A stretch of DNA of 64,000 nt from Sphaerisporangium krabiense (lineage in GTDB: Bacteria > Actinomycetota > Actinomycetes > Streptosporangiales > Streptosporangiaceae), in NCBI RefSeq assembly GCF_014200435.1, contig NZ_JACHBR010000001.1, positions 2,418,001-2,482,000 on the forward strand, read 5' to 3'. A program made the translations under genes and the position numbers. The notes beneath the pieces were generated by a model that did no database searches, was not told where the DNA came from, and saw nothing but the letters and a program-made list of their open reading frames with translations. Every line of letters begins with the position of its first letter. Positions within the stretch are counted from its first letter, which is position 1. Of the stretch, positions 8,491 to 18,078 are shown piece after piece.

Positions 8491-9816
8491 GTGACGCAAG
8501 AGCAGGATCACGGTCGGAGCACGGCGGCCCACGGGTCGCGCATCGACGCCTACATCGACCGGTACGCCGCACGCGCGGCCGGGATGGTGGCCTCCGAGGT
8601 CCGAGCTCTTTTCGCCGTCGCGTCGAGGCCCGAGGTGGTCTCGCTGGCCGGCGGCATGCCGTACGTCACGGCCCTCCCCCTCGACAGCGTCGGCGAGCTC
8701 GTCGCCGACCTCGTGGCACGGCGCGGCACGGTCGCGCTCCAGTACGGCTCCGGCCAGGGCGACGCGCACCTGCGCGAGCAGATCTGCGAGGTCATGCGCC
8801 TGGAGGGCATCGAGGCGGGCGCGGACGACGTCGTCGTCACCGTCGGCTCCCAGCAGGCGCTCGACCTGATCACCCGCATCTTCATCGACCCGGGCGACGT
8901 GATCCTTGCCGAGGGCCCGTCCTACGTCGGCGCGCTCGGCACGTTCGCGGCCTACGAGGCGTCCGTTCTCCACGTCGCCATGGACGACCACGGGCTCGTC
9001 CCCGAGGCGCTCGCCGAGACGATCGCCTCGCTGGCGCGCCAGGGCCGCCGCATCAAGTTCCTCTACACCATCCCGAACTTCCAGAACCCCGCCGGCGTCA
9101 CGCTCAGCGTGGCCCGCCGCCGCCAGGTGCTGGAGATCTGCCGCCGGGCCGGCGTGCTCGTCGTGGAGGACAACCCTTACGGGCTCCTCGGCTTCGACGG
9201 CGAGCCGATGCGGGCGTTACGAGCGGACGACCCGGAAGGGGTCGTGTACCTGGGGTCGTTCTCCAAGACGCTCGCGCCGGGCTTCCGGGTCGGCTGGGCG
9301 CTCGCCCCGCACGCCGTCAGGGACAAGCTGGTGCTGGCGATGGAGTCGGCCGTGCTGTCGCACTCCAGCTTCTCCCAGCTCGCCGTCGGGCAGTACCTGG
9401 CCACCCAGCCATGGCGTGAGCAGATCAAGACGTTCCGCGAGCTGTACCGCGAGCGCCGTGACACCATGCTCACCGCGCTGGAGGCGCTCATGCCGTCCGG
9501 GTGCTCCTGGACCCGCCCCGCGGGCGGGTTCTTCGTGTGGATGACGCTCCCCGAGGGGCTGGACTCCAAGGCCATCCTGCCGCGGGCGGTCGCCGAGCGG
9601 GTGGCGTTCGTGCCCGGCACCGGCTTCTACGCCGACGGGTCCGGCGCCCGCAACATGCGCCTGTCGTACTGCTACCCCGAGCCGCACCGCATCCGCGAGG
9701 GCGTGCGGCGCCTGGCGGGCGTGATCGAGCAGGAACTGGTGATCCGCGACACGTTCGGCACCGGCTCGGCGCCCACGCACGCCGGGGTCGACACCCCCGG
9801 GCCCGACGTAGCCTGA
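8491..9816 (+). CDS. PLP-dependent class I/II aminotransferase (LysN/2-aminoadipate type)
   Basis: The product is 441 residues. The PLP-binding lysine lies in YLGSFSKTLAPGFRVGW, and the family sequence IPNFQNPAGVTLS and VEDNPYG are present. It resembles the aminotransferase part of MocR regulators but has no GntR DNA-binding domain, so it should be an enzyme; the amino donor and acceptor are unknown. GTG at 8491 is chosen because ACGAGGAGG sits seven bases upstream. A GC-rich hairpin follows the stop. Confidence 0.82.
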   Translation: MTQEQDHGRSTAAHGSRIDAYIDRYAARAAGMVASEVRALFAVASRPEVVSLAGGMPYVTALPLDSVGELVADLVARRGTVALQYGSGQGDAHLREQICEVMRLEGIEAGADDVVVTVGSQQALDLITRIFIDPGDVILAEGPSYVGALGTFAAYEASVLHVAMDDHGLVPEALAETIASLARQGRRIKFLYTIPNFQNPAGVTLSVARRRQVLEICRRAGVLVVEDNPYGLLGFDGEPMRALRADDPEGVVYLGSFSKTLAPGFRVGWALAPHAVRDKLVLAMESAVLSHSSFSQLAVGQYLATQPWREQIKTFRELYRERRDTMLTALEALMPSGCSWTRPAGGFFVWMTLPEGLDSKAILPRAVAERVAFVPGTGFYADGSGARNMRLSYCYPEPHRIREGVRRLAGVIEQELVIRDTFGTGSAPTHAGVDTPGPDVA

Positions 9817-9825
9817 AGTCGACGC

Positions 9826-9855
9826 GCGGCGCCCCTCCTGCCGGCGGGGCGCCGC
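9826..9855 (+). terminator. Hairpin after the aminotransferase gene
   Basis: The arms GCGGCGCCCC and GGGGCGCCGC form a perfect 10-bp stem with a 10-base loop. A second hairpin (9866-9874 with 9881-9889, stem CCGGTCCTC) follows in the leader of the next gene and could be an attenuator. Confidence 0.55.
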
Positions 9856-9923
9856 GGCACGTCCTCCGGTCCTCTCGTCTGAGGACCGGTCTGTCTCATC
9901 TGCGGAAACGAGAAAGGTGCTCG

Positions 9924-10880
9924 ATGAGCGATCTCGGCCATGTGCTGGTGCTGGCGGGCGGGTTGTCCTACGAGCGCGAGGTCTCGCTGCGCTCGGGCCG
10001 CCGGGTGAGCGAGGTGCTCCGCGCCGCCGGCATCGACGTCGAGACGCGCGACACCGACGCCTCCCTGGTGCCCTCCGTCCTCGCCGACCCGCCGGACGCG
10101 GTGTTCGTGACCCTGCACGGCGGCAGCGGAGAGGACGGCGCGATCCGCTCGGTGCTGGAGCTGCTCTCGGTCCCGTACGTGGGCGCGGCGCCGGACGCCT
10201 GCCGGATCGCCTTCGACAAGCCGACCGCCAAGACCGTCGTACGATCGGTCGGGGTGCGCACGCCCGAGGCGGTCGTCCTGCCCAAGGAGACCTTCCACGA
10301 CCTCGGCGCCACGGCCGTGCTGGCCCGCATCATCGACCGCCTGGGGCTGCCGCTGTTCGTCAAGCCGTCGCGCGGCGGGTCGGCGCTCGGGGCGTCCATC
10401 GTCCGCAAGGCGGACGAGCTGCCGGCCGCGATGGTCGGCTGCTTCGCGTACGGGGACACCGCGCTGGTCGAGCGGTACATCGAGGGCGTGGAGGTCGCGG
10501 TGTCCGTCATCGACGCCGGCGACGGCCCCGCGGCGCTGCCGCCCGTCGAGATCGTCGCGGACGAGGGCGTGTACGACTACTCCGCCCGTTACACCGCCGG
10601 GCACACCGAGTTCTTCGCCCCCGCGCGGCTGCGCCCGGAGGTCGCCGAGGCGTGCGCCCAGATGGCGATCACCGCGCACACGGCCCTCGGCCTGCGCGAC
10701 CTGTCACGCACCGACATCATCGTCGACGCCTCCGGTCAGCCCTACTTCCTGGAGGTCAACGTGGCGCCCGGCATGACGGAGACCTCGCTGCTGCCCATGG
10801 CGGCGGAGGCCGCCGGGCAGGATCTGTCGCAGATCTGCGCGTCCCTGCTGCGCGCCGCGGTCCGCCGCGCCGCCGCCTAG
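9924..10880 (+). CDS. D-alanine--D-alanine ligase family protein (ATP-grasp)
   Basis: The product is 318 residues. The N-terminal motif GGLSYEREVSLRSG, the ATP-grasp lysine in LFVKPSRGGSALGAS and the metal-binding YFLEVNVAPGMTETSLLP are all as in Ddl enzymes, which join two D-alanines for peptidoglycan. It is shorter than typical Ddl (about 340-370), and the usual Ddl gene of actinobacteria lies elsewhere, so this may be a second enzyme or one with a different dipeptide product. The ATG is preceded by GAAAGG. Confidence 0.8.
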   Translation: MSDLGHVLVLAGGLSYEREVSLRSGRRVSEVLRAAGIDVETRDTDASLVPSVLADPPDAVFVTLHGGSGEDGAIRSVLELLSVPYVGAAPDACRIAFDKPTAKTVVRSVGVRTPEAVVLPKETFHDLGATAVLARIIDRLGLPLFVKPSRGGSALGASIVRKADELPAAMVGCFAYGDTALVERYIEGVEVAVSVIDAGDGPAALPPVEIVADEGVYDYSARYTAGHTEFFAPARLRPEVAEACAQMAITAHTALGLRDLSRTDIIVDASGQPYFLEVNVAPGMTETSLLPMAAEAAGQDLSQICASLLRAAVRRAAA

Positions 10881-10945
10881 TGTCCCGGGGCGGGTCCTCG
10901 CATCCGCCCCCTCTGACGCCGACCCACGCGGCATAGCCTTGCGGC

Positions 10946-11992
10946 GTGATCGAAACCCTTTACCCCAAGAGCTTCGCCAGTGACAACCACGCGGGCGCGC
11001 ATCCCTCCGTGGTGGCCGCCGCCGTCGCCGCCAACGAGGGGGACGCGCCCGCCTACGGGGACGACCGGTGGACGGACGTGCTCGCCGGGCAAATCCGTGC
11101 CGAGTTCGGGGACGCGGCCGCCAGCCTGGTCGTCCTGAACGGCACCGGGGCCAACATGCTCAGCCTCAGCCTCCTGCTGGGGCGGCGGTACGAGGCGGTC
11201 ATCTGCCCGGACACCGCGCACATCGCCACGCACGAGACGGGCGCGGCCGAGCGTGTCCTCGGCGTCAAGCTGATCACGGTGCCGACGCCCGACGGGAAGC
11301 TCACGCCCGGGGACGTGACCGCCCGCCTGGGCGGGCGCGGCAACATCAGCGAGGTGCAGCCGAGCGTCGTCTCCATCTCACAGGTGACGGAGCTCGGCAC
11401 CTGCTACACGCCGGACGAGGTCGCCGCGCTGGCCGACGCGGCGCACGCCCACGGCATGGCGCTGCACGTGGACGGCGCCCGCCTGGCCAACGCGGCCGCC
11501 TTCCTCGGGTGCTCGCTGCGCGAGCTGACGACCGACGCCGGCGTGGACGTGGTGAGCTTCGGCGCCAGCAAGAACGGCGCGATGGTCGGCGAGGCGGTGG
11601 TGGTGCTGCGCCGCGAACTCGCGCAGGCGGGTCCGTTCCTGCGTCGCCAGACGCTGCAGCTCGCCTCCAAGATGCGCTTCGTCTCGGCGCAGATCTCCGC
11701 GCTGCTCACCGACGGGCTCTGGCGCCGGAACGCCGATCAGGCCAACGCCATGGCCCGCCGGCTCGCCGACGGCGTGGCCGGCCTTACCGGGCTGGCGATC
11801 CGCTGGCCGGTCGAGTCGAACGCCGTCTTCGCCTCGCTGCCCATGGCGGCGGTCGACGAGCTGCGCGCCCGCTTCGCCTTCCACGTGTGGGACGAGAACA
11901 CCGGCACCGTCCGCTGGATGACCGCCTTCGACACCACGCCGGAGGACGTGGACACGTTCGTGGCGGCGATCCGCCAGGTGCTCAAGAGCTGA
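10946..11992 (+). CDS. ltaE: Low-specificity threonine aldolase
   Basis: The product is 348 residues of the beta-eliminating lyase family. The N-terminal SDNHAGAHP and the PLP-lysine region VSFGASKNGAMVGEAVV match threonine aldolases, which split L-threonine or allo-threonine into glycine and acetaldehyde. The GTG start follows the upstream gene by 65 bases. A parS site lies 16 bases after its stop, in the gap before the convergent parB. Confidence 0.85.
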   Translation: MIETLYPKSFASDNHAGAHPSVVAAAVAANEGDAPAYGDDRWTDVLAGQIRAEFGDAAASLVVLNGTGANMLSLSLLLGRRYEAVICPDTAHIATHETGAAERVLGVKLITVPTPDGKLTPGDVTARLGGRGNISEVQPSVVSISQVTELGTCYTPDEVAALADAAHAHGMALHVDGARLANAAAFLGCSLRELTTDAGVDVVSFGASKNGAMVGEAVVVLRRELAQAGPFLRRQTLQLASKMRFVSAQISALLTDGLWRRNADQANAMARRLADGVAGLTGLAIRWPVESNAVFASLPMAAVDELRARFAFHVWDENTGTVRWMTAFDTTPEDVDTFVAAIRQVLKS

Positions 11993-12007
11993 CTCCGCTG
12001 GGGCGCG

Positions 12008-12023
12008 TGTTTCACGTGAAACG
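12008..12023. promoter_or_regulatory. parS centromere site 1
   Basis: TGTTTCACGTGAAACG matches the bacterial parS consensus TGTTTCACGTGAAACA at 15 of 16 positions. It is intergenic, between ltaE and parB. ParB loads here and spreads. Confidence 0.92.
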
Positions 12024-12043
12024 GCGCCCCAGGACGGCCCGCA

Positions 12044-12991
12044 TCAGTCCTCCAGCGCCGCTCCGGGAGCCATGGCGCTGATGATGCGCTCAAGGTCGTC
12101 CATCGAGGCGAACTCCACGACGATACGTCCCTTGCGCCGGCCGAGATCGACCTTCACGCGGGTCTCGAAGTGGTCGGAGAGCCGGTGGGCGAGGTGGGCC
12201 AGCGTCGGGTCGGGGGCGTCCTTGGCACGACGGGCGCGCGGCGCCGGCGCGGCGGTCGCCTCCCCCATCGAGACGATCTCTTCCACGGTGCGGACGGACA
12301 GGCCCTCGGCGACGATGCGGGAGGCGAGGTGTTCCTGCGCCGCCGGATCGCTGAGCGTGAGGAGCGCCCGGGCATGGCCCGCGCTGATCGTGCCGGCCGC
12401 GACGCGAAGCTGGACGTTGCCCGGCAGGTTCAGCAGGCGGAGCGTGTTGGTGATGTGCGAGCGGGACCGTCCGACGCGCTGGGCGAGCTGCTCGTGGGTG
12501 GCGCCGAAGTCGTCCAGGAGCTGCCGGTAGGCCGCCGCTTCTTCCAGCGCGTTGAGCTGCTCCCGCTGCAGGTTCTCGATCAGGGCGTCGCGCAGCATCG
12601 CGTCGTCCTGGGTGTTCCTGACGATGGCGGGGATCTCGTCGAGCCCGAGGAGCTTGGACGCCCGCCAGCGCCGCTCCCCCATGATCAGCTCGTAGTTTCC
12701 CTCACCGAGGGAACGCACGACGATCGGCTGGAGGAGACCGACCTCGCGGATGGAGTCGGCCAGCTCGGTGATGGCGTCCTCGTCGAAGATCTCACGGGGC
12801 TGCCGCGGGTTCCTCGTGATCGACTTGACGGGGATCTCCATGAAATAGGCGCCCGCAACGGGCTTCGGCCCGTCGTCCACCGGAGCGGCCTCGGGAACCG
12901 TGCCCGTACCGCCCGCCGCCTCGACGATCGGCCCGGTGGGGATCAGGGCGCCGAGTCCCTTCCCCAATCCACCACGCCTCTGCTGAGCCAC
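12044..12991 (-). CDS. parB: Chromosome partitioning protein ParB
   Basis: The product is 315 residues. The N-terminus [14 protein letters not shown] is the ParA-stimulating peptide. The ParB/Srx CTP-binding domain includes GERRWRAS (residues 105-112), and the helix-turn-helix follows ([19 protein letters not shown]), with a C-terminal dimer domain. It binds the two parS sites in this window and works with ParA to segregate the origin. GTG at 12991 is chosen because GAGGAGGAA lies just upstream; a TTG six codons earlier would overlap that ribosome site. The gene follows parA on the same strand. Confidence 0.95.
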   Translation of the reverse strand: MAQQRRGGLGKGLGALIPTGPIVEAAGGTGTVPEAAPVDDGPKPVAGAYFMEIPVKSITRNPRQPREIFDEDAITELADSIREVGLLQPIVVRSLGEGNYELIMGERRWRASKLLGLDEIPAIVRNTQDDAMLRDALIENLQREQLNALEEAAAYRQLLDDFGATHEQLAQRVGRSRSHITNTLRLLNLPGNVQLRVAAGTISAGHARALLTLSDPAAQEHLASRIVAEGLSVRTVEEIVSMGEATAAPAPRARRAKDAPDPTLAHLAHRLSDHFETRVKVDLGRRKGRIVVEFASMDDLERIISAMAPGAALED

Positions 12992-13130
12992 GACTTCCTC
13001 CTCGCCCAACGGCCCGCTCGCACGGGACGGCCGTCCTCGTCGCCGCCGCCGCGTCTTCGACTTGATCCTGACGTACCGCTCGGGCCCGGCGCGTGCCCTT
13101 CTCCGCAGAAGGCCCCGCCACCGGGCCGGG

Positions 13131-14192
13131 TCAGCCTTCCGCCACCGTGGCCCCCCGGTAGGCGAGTTCGCGGGCGGCGTCCATGTAGGCCATGGCGCCG
13201 CTGGAGCCGGCGTCGTAGGTGAGCACGGACTGCCCGTAGCTCGGCGCCTCCGACACCCGGACGCTGCGCGGGATCACCGTGTTCAGCACCGTGTCCCCGA
13301 AGTGCGAGCGCACCTCGTCGGCGACCTGGGACGCCAGCCGTGTACGGCCGTCGTACATGGTGAGCAGGATCGTGGAGACCTTCAGCACCTGGTTCAGGTG
13401 TACGCGGACCAGCTCGACGTTCTGGAGGAGCTGGCTGACCCCTTCGAGCGCGTAGTACTCGCACTGGATGGGAATCATGACCTCTTCCGCCGCGACCATG
13501 GCGTTCACGGTGAGCAGGCCGAGCGAGGGCGGGCAGTCGATGAGGATGTAGTCGAGCTCGACGGCGTCGTAGGCCTCGAGGGCGCGCTTGAGCCGGGCCT
13601 CGCGCGCCACCAGCGACACCAGCTCGATCTCGGCGCCGGCCAGCCCGATCGTCGCGGGCGCGCAGTAGAGGTTGGGCATGTCCGGCACCGGCCTGACGAT
13701 CTCGGCGAGCGCCATGTCCTCGACCAGCACCTGATAGACGGACGGGATGTCGCCGCGGTGCTCGACGGACAAGGCCGTCGAGGCGTTGCCCTGGGGGTCG
13801 AGGTCCACGACCAGGACGCGCTGGCCGTGCATCGACAGCCCCGCGGCCAGGTTCACCGCCGTGGTGGTCTTGCCCACGCCGCCCTTCTGGTTGGCGATGG
13901 TGATGACGCGACGCTTGGGAGGACGGGGCCAGTCGCCCTCACGCATACCTGAGGAGTAGCCGATCGAAGCGGCGGCCACGGGAGCTGACGGGGCTGTTTC
14001 ACGTGAAACCACTGAGCTGAGCGCCTCTCGGACCAGCGGCGAATCGCCGGAGTTACGGGGGGACTGTGACACGGCCGTCGTCCTTTCAACCGGCACGGCG
14101 TGGGTTGACGGCCAACCGAGGCCGGACGGCCTCCCGCTTGTGGCGGAGACATGACTACCCGGCCAGCCAAGGCCGCCTGCCGTGTCCGGCAT
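13131..14192 (-). CDS. parA: Chromosome partitioning ATPase ParA
   Basis: The product is 353 residues with the deviant Walker A motif KGGVGKTT near residues 103-110, Walker A' LDPQGNAS, and [10 protein letters not shown]. It forms the ATP-dependent gradient that moves ParB-parS complexes. About 95 residues precede the ATPase fold; this low-complexity extension contains VSRET, encoded by a parS site. The ATG at 14192 has GGAAGAGG nine bases upstream and lies inside an rsmG-coupled arrangement. GTG at 14201 (overlapping the rsmG stop) or ATG at 13946 are alternatives, the last giving a protein without the extension. Confidence 0.93.
   Translation of the reverse strand: MPDTAGGLGWPGSHVSATSGRPSGLGWPSTHAVPVERTTAVSQSPRNSGDSPLVREALSSVVSRETAPSAPVAAASIGYSSGMREGDWPRPPKRRVITIANQKGGVGKTTTAVNLAAGLSMHGQRVLVVDLDPQGNASTALSVEHRGDIPSVYQVLVEDMALAEIVRPVPDMPNLYCAPATIGLAGAEIELVSLVAREARLKRALEAYDAVELDYILIDCPPSLGLLTVNAMVAAEEVMIPIQCEYYALEGVSQLLQNVELVRVHLNQVLKVSTILLTMYDGRTRLASQVADEVRSHFGDTVLNTVIPRSVRVSEAPSYGQSVLTYDAGSSGAMAYMDAARELAYRGATVAEG
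13995..14010. promoter_or_regulatory. parS centromere site 2, inside parA
   Basis: TGTTTCACGTGAAACC matches the parS consensus at 15 of 16 positions and lies in the 5' part of parA, where it encodes VSRET. With site 1 it makes two parS within 2 kb and about 6 kb left of dnaA. Confidence 0.92.
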
Positions 14193-14197
14193 AACCG

Positions 14198-14887
14198 TCA
14201 CCTCTTCCGTCGGCGCCGCGTGGCTTGCGCGCTTCGAGCTGGCGAGCGTCCGGCGACCACCCGGACAAGAGTCGCGGGCGGATCGACCTTACCGCGCCCG
14301 ACCGTGACAAGTTCGGCGGTCTCCGCCCCATAGGAGCGCAATTGTTGTGTCGCGGCGTCCAACTCCTCCGCGGCGCGCTCCCCCTTCATCGCCAGGAGCA
14401 GGCCGCCGGGCCGGAGAAGGGGCATGGACCACGAGAGCAGACGGTCCAGGGGCGCCACCGCGCGGGCGGAGGCCACGTCGAAGGTGCGCTTGCCGGCGAG
14501 CTCCTCGGCACGCCCGCGCAGCACCTCGACGTTGTCGAGCTTCAGCCCCTCCACGCACTCCTCCAGGAAGGTGGTCCTGCGCAGCAGAGGTTCCAGAAGA
14601 GTGACGTGGACGTCGGGTCGCACGATGGCCAGCACCAAACCGGGGAGGCCCGCGCCCGAGCCGATGTCGACGAGGTGCGCCGCCTGCGGCACCGCCTCGG
14701 CCACCACGGCGCAGTTCAGCAGATGTCGATCCCAGACGCGCGGGATCTCTCTCGGCCCGAGAAGCCCCCGCACGACACCGGGACCGGCCAGCATCTCCGC
14801 GAACGCCTGGGCCCGGGGCCATGCTTCGCCGGTGAAAACCTCGCGCGCCACAGCGGGCGCGTCGGGCAGCTCGTCGCTTTCCGCCAT
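14198..14887 (-). CDS. rsmG: 16S rRNA (guanine-N7) methyltransferase RsmG
   Basis: The product is 229 residues of the GidB/RsmG family. The SAM-binding loop LVDIGSGAGLPGLVLAI and the upstream IPRVWDRHLLNC are diagnostic. It methylates N7 of G527 (E. coli numbering) in 16S rRNA; loss gives low-level streptomycin resistance in related bacteria. The C-terminus has an extra Arg-rich tail. The stop overlaps the parA start region, so the two are likely co-translated. GTG three bases upstream is an equally possible start. Confidence 0.93.
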   Translation of the reverse strand: MAESDELPDAPAVAREVFTGEAWPRAQAFAEMLAGPGVVRGLLGPREIPRVWDRHLLNCAVVAEAVPQAAHLVDIGSGAGLPGLVLAIVRPDVHVTLLEPLLRRTTFLEECVEGLKLDNVEVLRGRAEELAGKRTFDVASARAVAPLDRLLSWSMPLLRPGGLLLAMKGERAAEELDAATQQLRSYGAETAELVTVGRGKVDPPATLVRVVAGRSPARSAQATRRRRKR

Positions 14888-15218
14888 CACTCACTCAACT
14901 AGAACGGTCACAGCATCCCCGCGTAAGGGTAGCCGTCCCGGCGGTCTTCATCGCTCCGACGCGGCGGTGGTGTGGACGACGCGCACGCGCGGCATGGGCC
15001 GCCGGCCAGGGGGTCGGGGGTCATCGCCGGTCCAAGAGCCGGTCAAAGATCGCGATGACGGGGGAGGGGCGGCCGGAATCCGTCCGGCCGGGAGGTTACA
15101 ACATAAACGACGCATCGGATGCCCGGCTCCTCCTCGCCGGAAAGAGCCTGGAAAACCGACAGGCCGCCGGTCCCTCTCGGGACCGGCGGCCTGCGTCGTT
15201 CGGGGCCCGGCTGACGCG
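14888..15218. other. Intergenic region between khpB and rsmG
   Basis: No reading frame here is convincing. It holds the khpB terminator hairpin at its right end and probably the rsmG-parAB promoter. A short relatively AT-rich stretch (TTACAACATAAACGACG, near 15096) is the best candidate for the promoter core, but no clear -35/-10 pair was found. Confidence 0.5.
15161..15192 (-). terminator. Terminator after khpB
   Basis: The arms AGGCCGCCGGTCCC and GGGACCGGCGGCCT are a perfect 14-bp inverted repeat with a 4-base loop (TCTC). It lies 27 bases past the khpB stop and ends the rpmH-rnpA-yidD-yidC-khpB unit. Confidence 0.85.
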
Positions 15219-15731
15219 TCAGGCGGGCAGGACGACGACGTAGCGGTCGGGCTCCTCGCCCTCGGACTCGCTGCGCAGCCCGGCGGCCGCCACGGCGTCG
15301 TGCACGATCTTGCGCTCGAACGGCGTCATCGGCTGGAGGGACTTGGCCTCGCCGGAACGCTTGACGTCCTCGGCCGCCTTCGCGCCGAGCTTGCTCAGCT
15401 CGGCGCGCCTGCCCTGGCGGTAGCCGCCCACGTCGAGCATGAGCCGGGAGCGCTCGCCCGTGCGGCGGTGGACCGCCAGGCGGGTCAGTTCCTGCAGGGC
15501 CTCCAGGACCTCACCGTTGGGGCCGACGAGATGCCCGCCCTTGATGTCGACGATGGAGACCAGGGCGCGGTCGCCTTCGACGTCCATGTCGATGTCGCCG
15601 TCGAGGTCGGCGATGTCCAGCAGCCCTTCGAGGTAGTCGGCCGCGATCTCGCCCTCCTGCTCCAGGGCGGCGACGTCAGGGGCGGCCTTCACGGCGGCCT
15701 GCTGCGCCTGTTCCTCGTTGACCTCTGTCAC
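15219..15731 (-). CDS. khpB: Jag/KhpB RNA-binding protein (KH and R3H domains)
   Basis: The product is 170 residues: an acidic N-terminus, a KH domain (IVDIKGGHLVGPNGEVLEAL) and a C-terminal R3H domain (LQPMTPFERKIVHDAVA). KhpB/Jag proteins bind RNA, are encoded after yidC in many bacteria and influence cell elongation and division. It starts with GTG preceded by AAAGGAG, 24 bases after yidC. Confidence 0.9.
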   Translation of the reverse strand: MTEVNEEQAQQAAVKAAPDVAALEQEGEIAADYLEGLLDIADLDGDIDMDVEGDRALVSIVDIKGGHLVGPNGEVLEALQELTRLAVHRRTGERSRLMLDVGGYRQGRRAELSKLGAKAAEDVKRSGEAKSLQPMTPFERKIVHDAVAAAGLRSESEGEEPDRYVVVLPA

Positions 15732-15755
15732 GTCCGGACTCCTTTAGACAACCGG

Positions 15756-16724
15756 CTACGACTTCTTGGTACCTGTGCGCTTGCTGCGCGGCTGCCTGCT
15801 GGGCTGCTGGCGGATGATCTTCTGCTCGGGCGCGGGCGGCGCGTCCTCAGGCGCGTCCGCCTGCTTGGCGGCGGTCTTGCCCGGAAGGATCCTGCTCAGC
15901 AGCCCTGGCTTGGGCTCAGGCTGCACCACGTTGCCCTTGGCGTCGACGACCGGCATCGGGTGACGGCTGTAGAACCAATGCTGCTGACCGAGCGTCCACA
16001 GGTTGGTGGTGACCCAGTAAAGGATAAGCCCGAGCGCGAAGTTCAGGCTGAACACCGCGAACAGTGGCGAGATGTACATCAAGATCTTCTGCTGCTGGGC
16101 CATCGGGTTGTCCGCCATCTGCGCCATGGAGCGCCTGACGCTCTGCCGGACGGTCAGGAAGGTGGTGGTGGAGCTGATGGCCACGAAGACGCCGAGCACG
16201 ATCTTCGTGACGATCGGATCGGCTCCGAAGGCCTGGATGTCGTGGGCGCTGGTGAAGAACGTCGCCGGCACCGGCGCGCCGAAGATGTGCGCGGCACGGG
16301 CGCTGTCGACCATCTCCTGGGTCATGCCGTGCGCGGCCTTGTCCTCGGCGATGGAGCGCAGCACGGTGAAGACCGAGATGAAGATCGGGAACTGTGCCAC
16401 GATCGGCAGGCAGCCCCCGAGGGGGTTGGCGCCGGCCGTCTGGTACAGCTTCATGACCTCCTGGTTCATGCGCTGCTTGTCGTTCTTGTACTTCTTGCGC
16501 AGCTCTTGGACCTTGGGGGCCAGCTCCTGCATCTTCTTGGAGGAGCGCATCTGCTTCAGGAAGAGCGGGAAGATCAGCAATCGCATCAGCACGGTGAGCG
16601 TGATGATGGTCAAGGCCCAGTTCAACCCGTTGTCGGGCGGGATGATGACGCTGTAGGCCCCGTGGATCCAGGCGATCACCGTAGCGACCGCCTTGTACAG
16701 CGGCTCCAGGAATGTCAGCTCCAC
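15756..16724 (-). CDS. yidC: Membrane protein insertase YidC
   Basis: The product is 322 residues with the five-segment YidC core. The first segment is followed by GLNWALTIITLTVLMRLLI, which holds the conserved groove Arg, then the cytoplasmic coiled loop (RSSKKMQELAPKVQELRKKY) and LGGCLPIVAQFPIFISVF. The C-terminal tail is Lys/Arg/Pro-rich and likely contacts ribosomes. It inserts membrane proteins with or without SecYEG. GTG start, four bases after yidD. Confidence 0.95.
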   Translation of the reverse strand: MELTFLEPLYKAVATVIAWIHGAYSVIIPPDNGLNWALTIITLTVLMRLLIFPLFLKQMRSSKKMQELAPKVQELRKKYKNDKQRMNQEVMKLYQTAGANPLGGCLPIVAQFPIFISVFTVLRSIAEDKAAHGMTQEMVDSARAAHIFGAPVPATFFTSAHDIQAFGADPIVTKIVLGVFVAISSTTTFLTVRQSVRRSMAQMADNPMAQQQKILMYISPLFAVFSLNFALGLILYWVTTNLWTLGQQHWFYSRHPMPVVDAKGNVVQPEPKPGLLSRILPGKTAAKQADAPEDAPPAPEQKIIRQQPSRQPRSKRTGTKKS

Positions 16725-16728
16725 CGAG

Positions 16729-17085
16729 CTAGCTCCCTTGCGTTTCGTCGTGGGACCGGACCGGGCGCGGAGGCACCGGGTCGTAACCTCCCGGGTGGAA
16801 GGGGTGGCAACGCCCGATTCGCCGGACGGTCATCCACAGCCCCCGCGCCGCGCCGTGGACGGCGATCGCTTCGAGGCCATAGGCACTGCAGGATGGTTCG
16901 AAGCGGCATCGCGGCCCGAGGAGGGGGCTGATGAAGGCTCGATAGAACCGGATCGGGCCCAGCAGGACCCGCGCCGCCGGAGAGATCGCCGCCGAGGGCG
17001 GCGTCGGGCTCGGGACGGCGCCCGGCAGCGTGAAGCGCACCGGGGTGGCAGCCCGTGTCCCGGCCTCCGTGTCTCGGCTTGTCAT
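16729..17085 (-). CDS. yidD: Membrane protein insertion efficiency factor YidD
   Basis: The product is 118 residues with the family core [20 protein letters not shown], then [10 protein letters not shown] and [14 protein letters not shown]. It is a small membrane-associated helper of YidC-dependent insertion. It has about 40 extra N-terminal residues compared with E. coli YidD. Its ATG overlaps the rnpA stop as ATGA. Confidence 0.93.
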   Translation of the reverse strand: MTSRDTEAGTRAATPVRFTLPGAVPSPTPPSAAISPAARVLLGPIRFYRAFISPLLGPRCRFEPSCSAYGLEAIAVHGAARGLWMTVRRIGRCHPFHPGGYDPVPPRPVRSHDETQGS

Positions 17086-17474
17086 GATCGTCCATCCGTC
17101 GCGGCCGGACGACCCTGCCGCCTTTCAGGCGACCGCCGCCCGATCAGTCGATCCAGCGCGACGTCGAGCTCGGCGGCGAGGTGCTCGCTTCGCGCGGACG
17201 CCGCCTGTGGATTGGCGCGTACAACAAGCAGGCTACCTCTCGGTAGAGAGTGGAGGCGGTGCCGCATGAGGTGACGCAGGCGACGCTTGACGCGGTTCCT
17301 GACGACCGCGCCGCCGACGGCCTTGGAGACCACGAAGCCGACCAGGGGCGGGGCCTGGGGATCGCCCCGATCGCTCAGGTGGGCGACAAGGGTGGGGCGT
17401 CCGGCGCGTCTTCCTCCCCGGATCGCGTTCGCGAACTCCTCACCCCGGCGCATGCGGGAGGCGGACGGCAACAC
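17082..17474 (-). CDS. rnpA: Ribonuclease P protein component
   Basis: The product is 130 residues with the RNase P protein signature ([15 protein letters not shown]) and N-terminal [13 protein letters not shown]. It is the protein partner of the RNase P RNA in tRNA 5' maturation. GTG start. It lies between rpmH and yidD in the standard order. Confidence 0.94.
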   Translation of the reverse strand: MLPSASRMRRGEEFANAIRGGRRAGRPTLVAHLSDRGDPQAPPLVGFVVSKAVGGAVVRNRVKRRLRHLMRHRLHSLPRGSLLVVRANPQAASARSEHLAAELDVALDRLIGRRSPERRQGRPAATDGRS

Positions 17475-17573
17475 GAGCGGACCTGCTTTCAGGCCGGCAC
17501 GGGTCCGGGCACGGCTATCGCCCGCCGGTCAGTTCCGACGGGCGAACGAACACGCACCGGACGCTCCGCGCCG

Positions 17574-17711
17574 TCAGGCGGAGAGCTCCACGCGGCCCTT
17601 GCGACGGCGGGCGGCGAGGATCGCGCGGCCGGCCCGCGTGCGCATGCGCAGCCGGAAGCCGTGGGTCTTCGCGCGGCGACGGTTGTTCGGCTGGAAAGTA
17701 CGCTTGCTCAC
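17574..17711 (-). CDS. rpmH: 50S ribosomal protein L34
   Basis: This is a 45-residue gene. Reading the minus strand from GTG at 17711 gives [18 protein letters not shown] and ends KGRVELSA, which is the full-length L34 pattern. It is the first gene of the rpmH-rnpA-yidD-yidC-khpB unit and diverges from dnaA. Confidence 0.97.
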   Translation of the reverse strand: MSKRTFQPNNRRRAKTHGFRLRMRTRAGRAILAARRRKGRVELSA

Positions 17712-17991
17712 GAGTGGGCTCCAGGCTTGAGTTCACCCGCACGCGGTGCGGGTGAGTGACACACAGGGCAAGGCCTGTCGGATGCGCGGGCACGCCGAAG
17801 CGCCGTCGCGCGACAAGCCGACCGTCGTACGTTACGGGCCACACGGGTCGTAGGTCAAACCGGGCGCGCTGGCCTCGTGCCGCGCCGCAGGTTATCCACT
17901 GTTCCACAGCCCCTTTTTTCACCGGCGCCACGTCATCCACAGGATGTGCATCATGGCTCCCCCGGCCAGCCACTAGGCTGTGGACAACGTC

Positions 17992-18020
17992 TTGAACAGG
18001 GGTGTGCACAGCGCTACTGT
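17992..18020 (+). promoter_or_regulatory. Predicted dnaA promoter
   Basis: TTGAAC (17992-17997) and TACTGT (18015-18020) are spaced by 17 bases, a good housekeeping-sigma match. The start would be near 18027, giving a leader of about 230 bases that contains the phased DnaA-box array. Confidence 0.55.
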
Positions 18021-18078
18021 CGGCCCTCCGGAACCTTCCCTCCCGCTCGTCGAAGTGCATGGAAGCGCGTCCGAGGGT

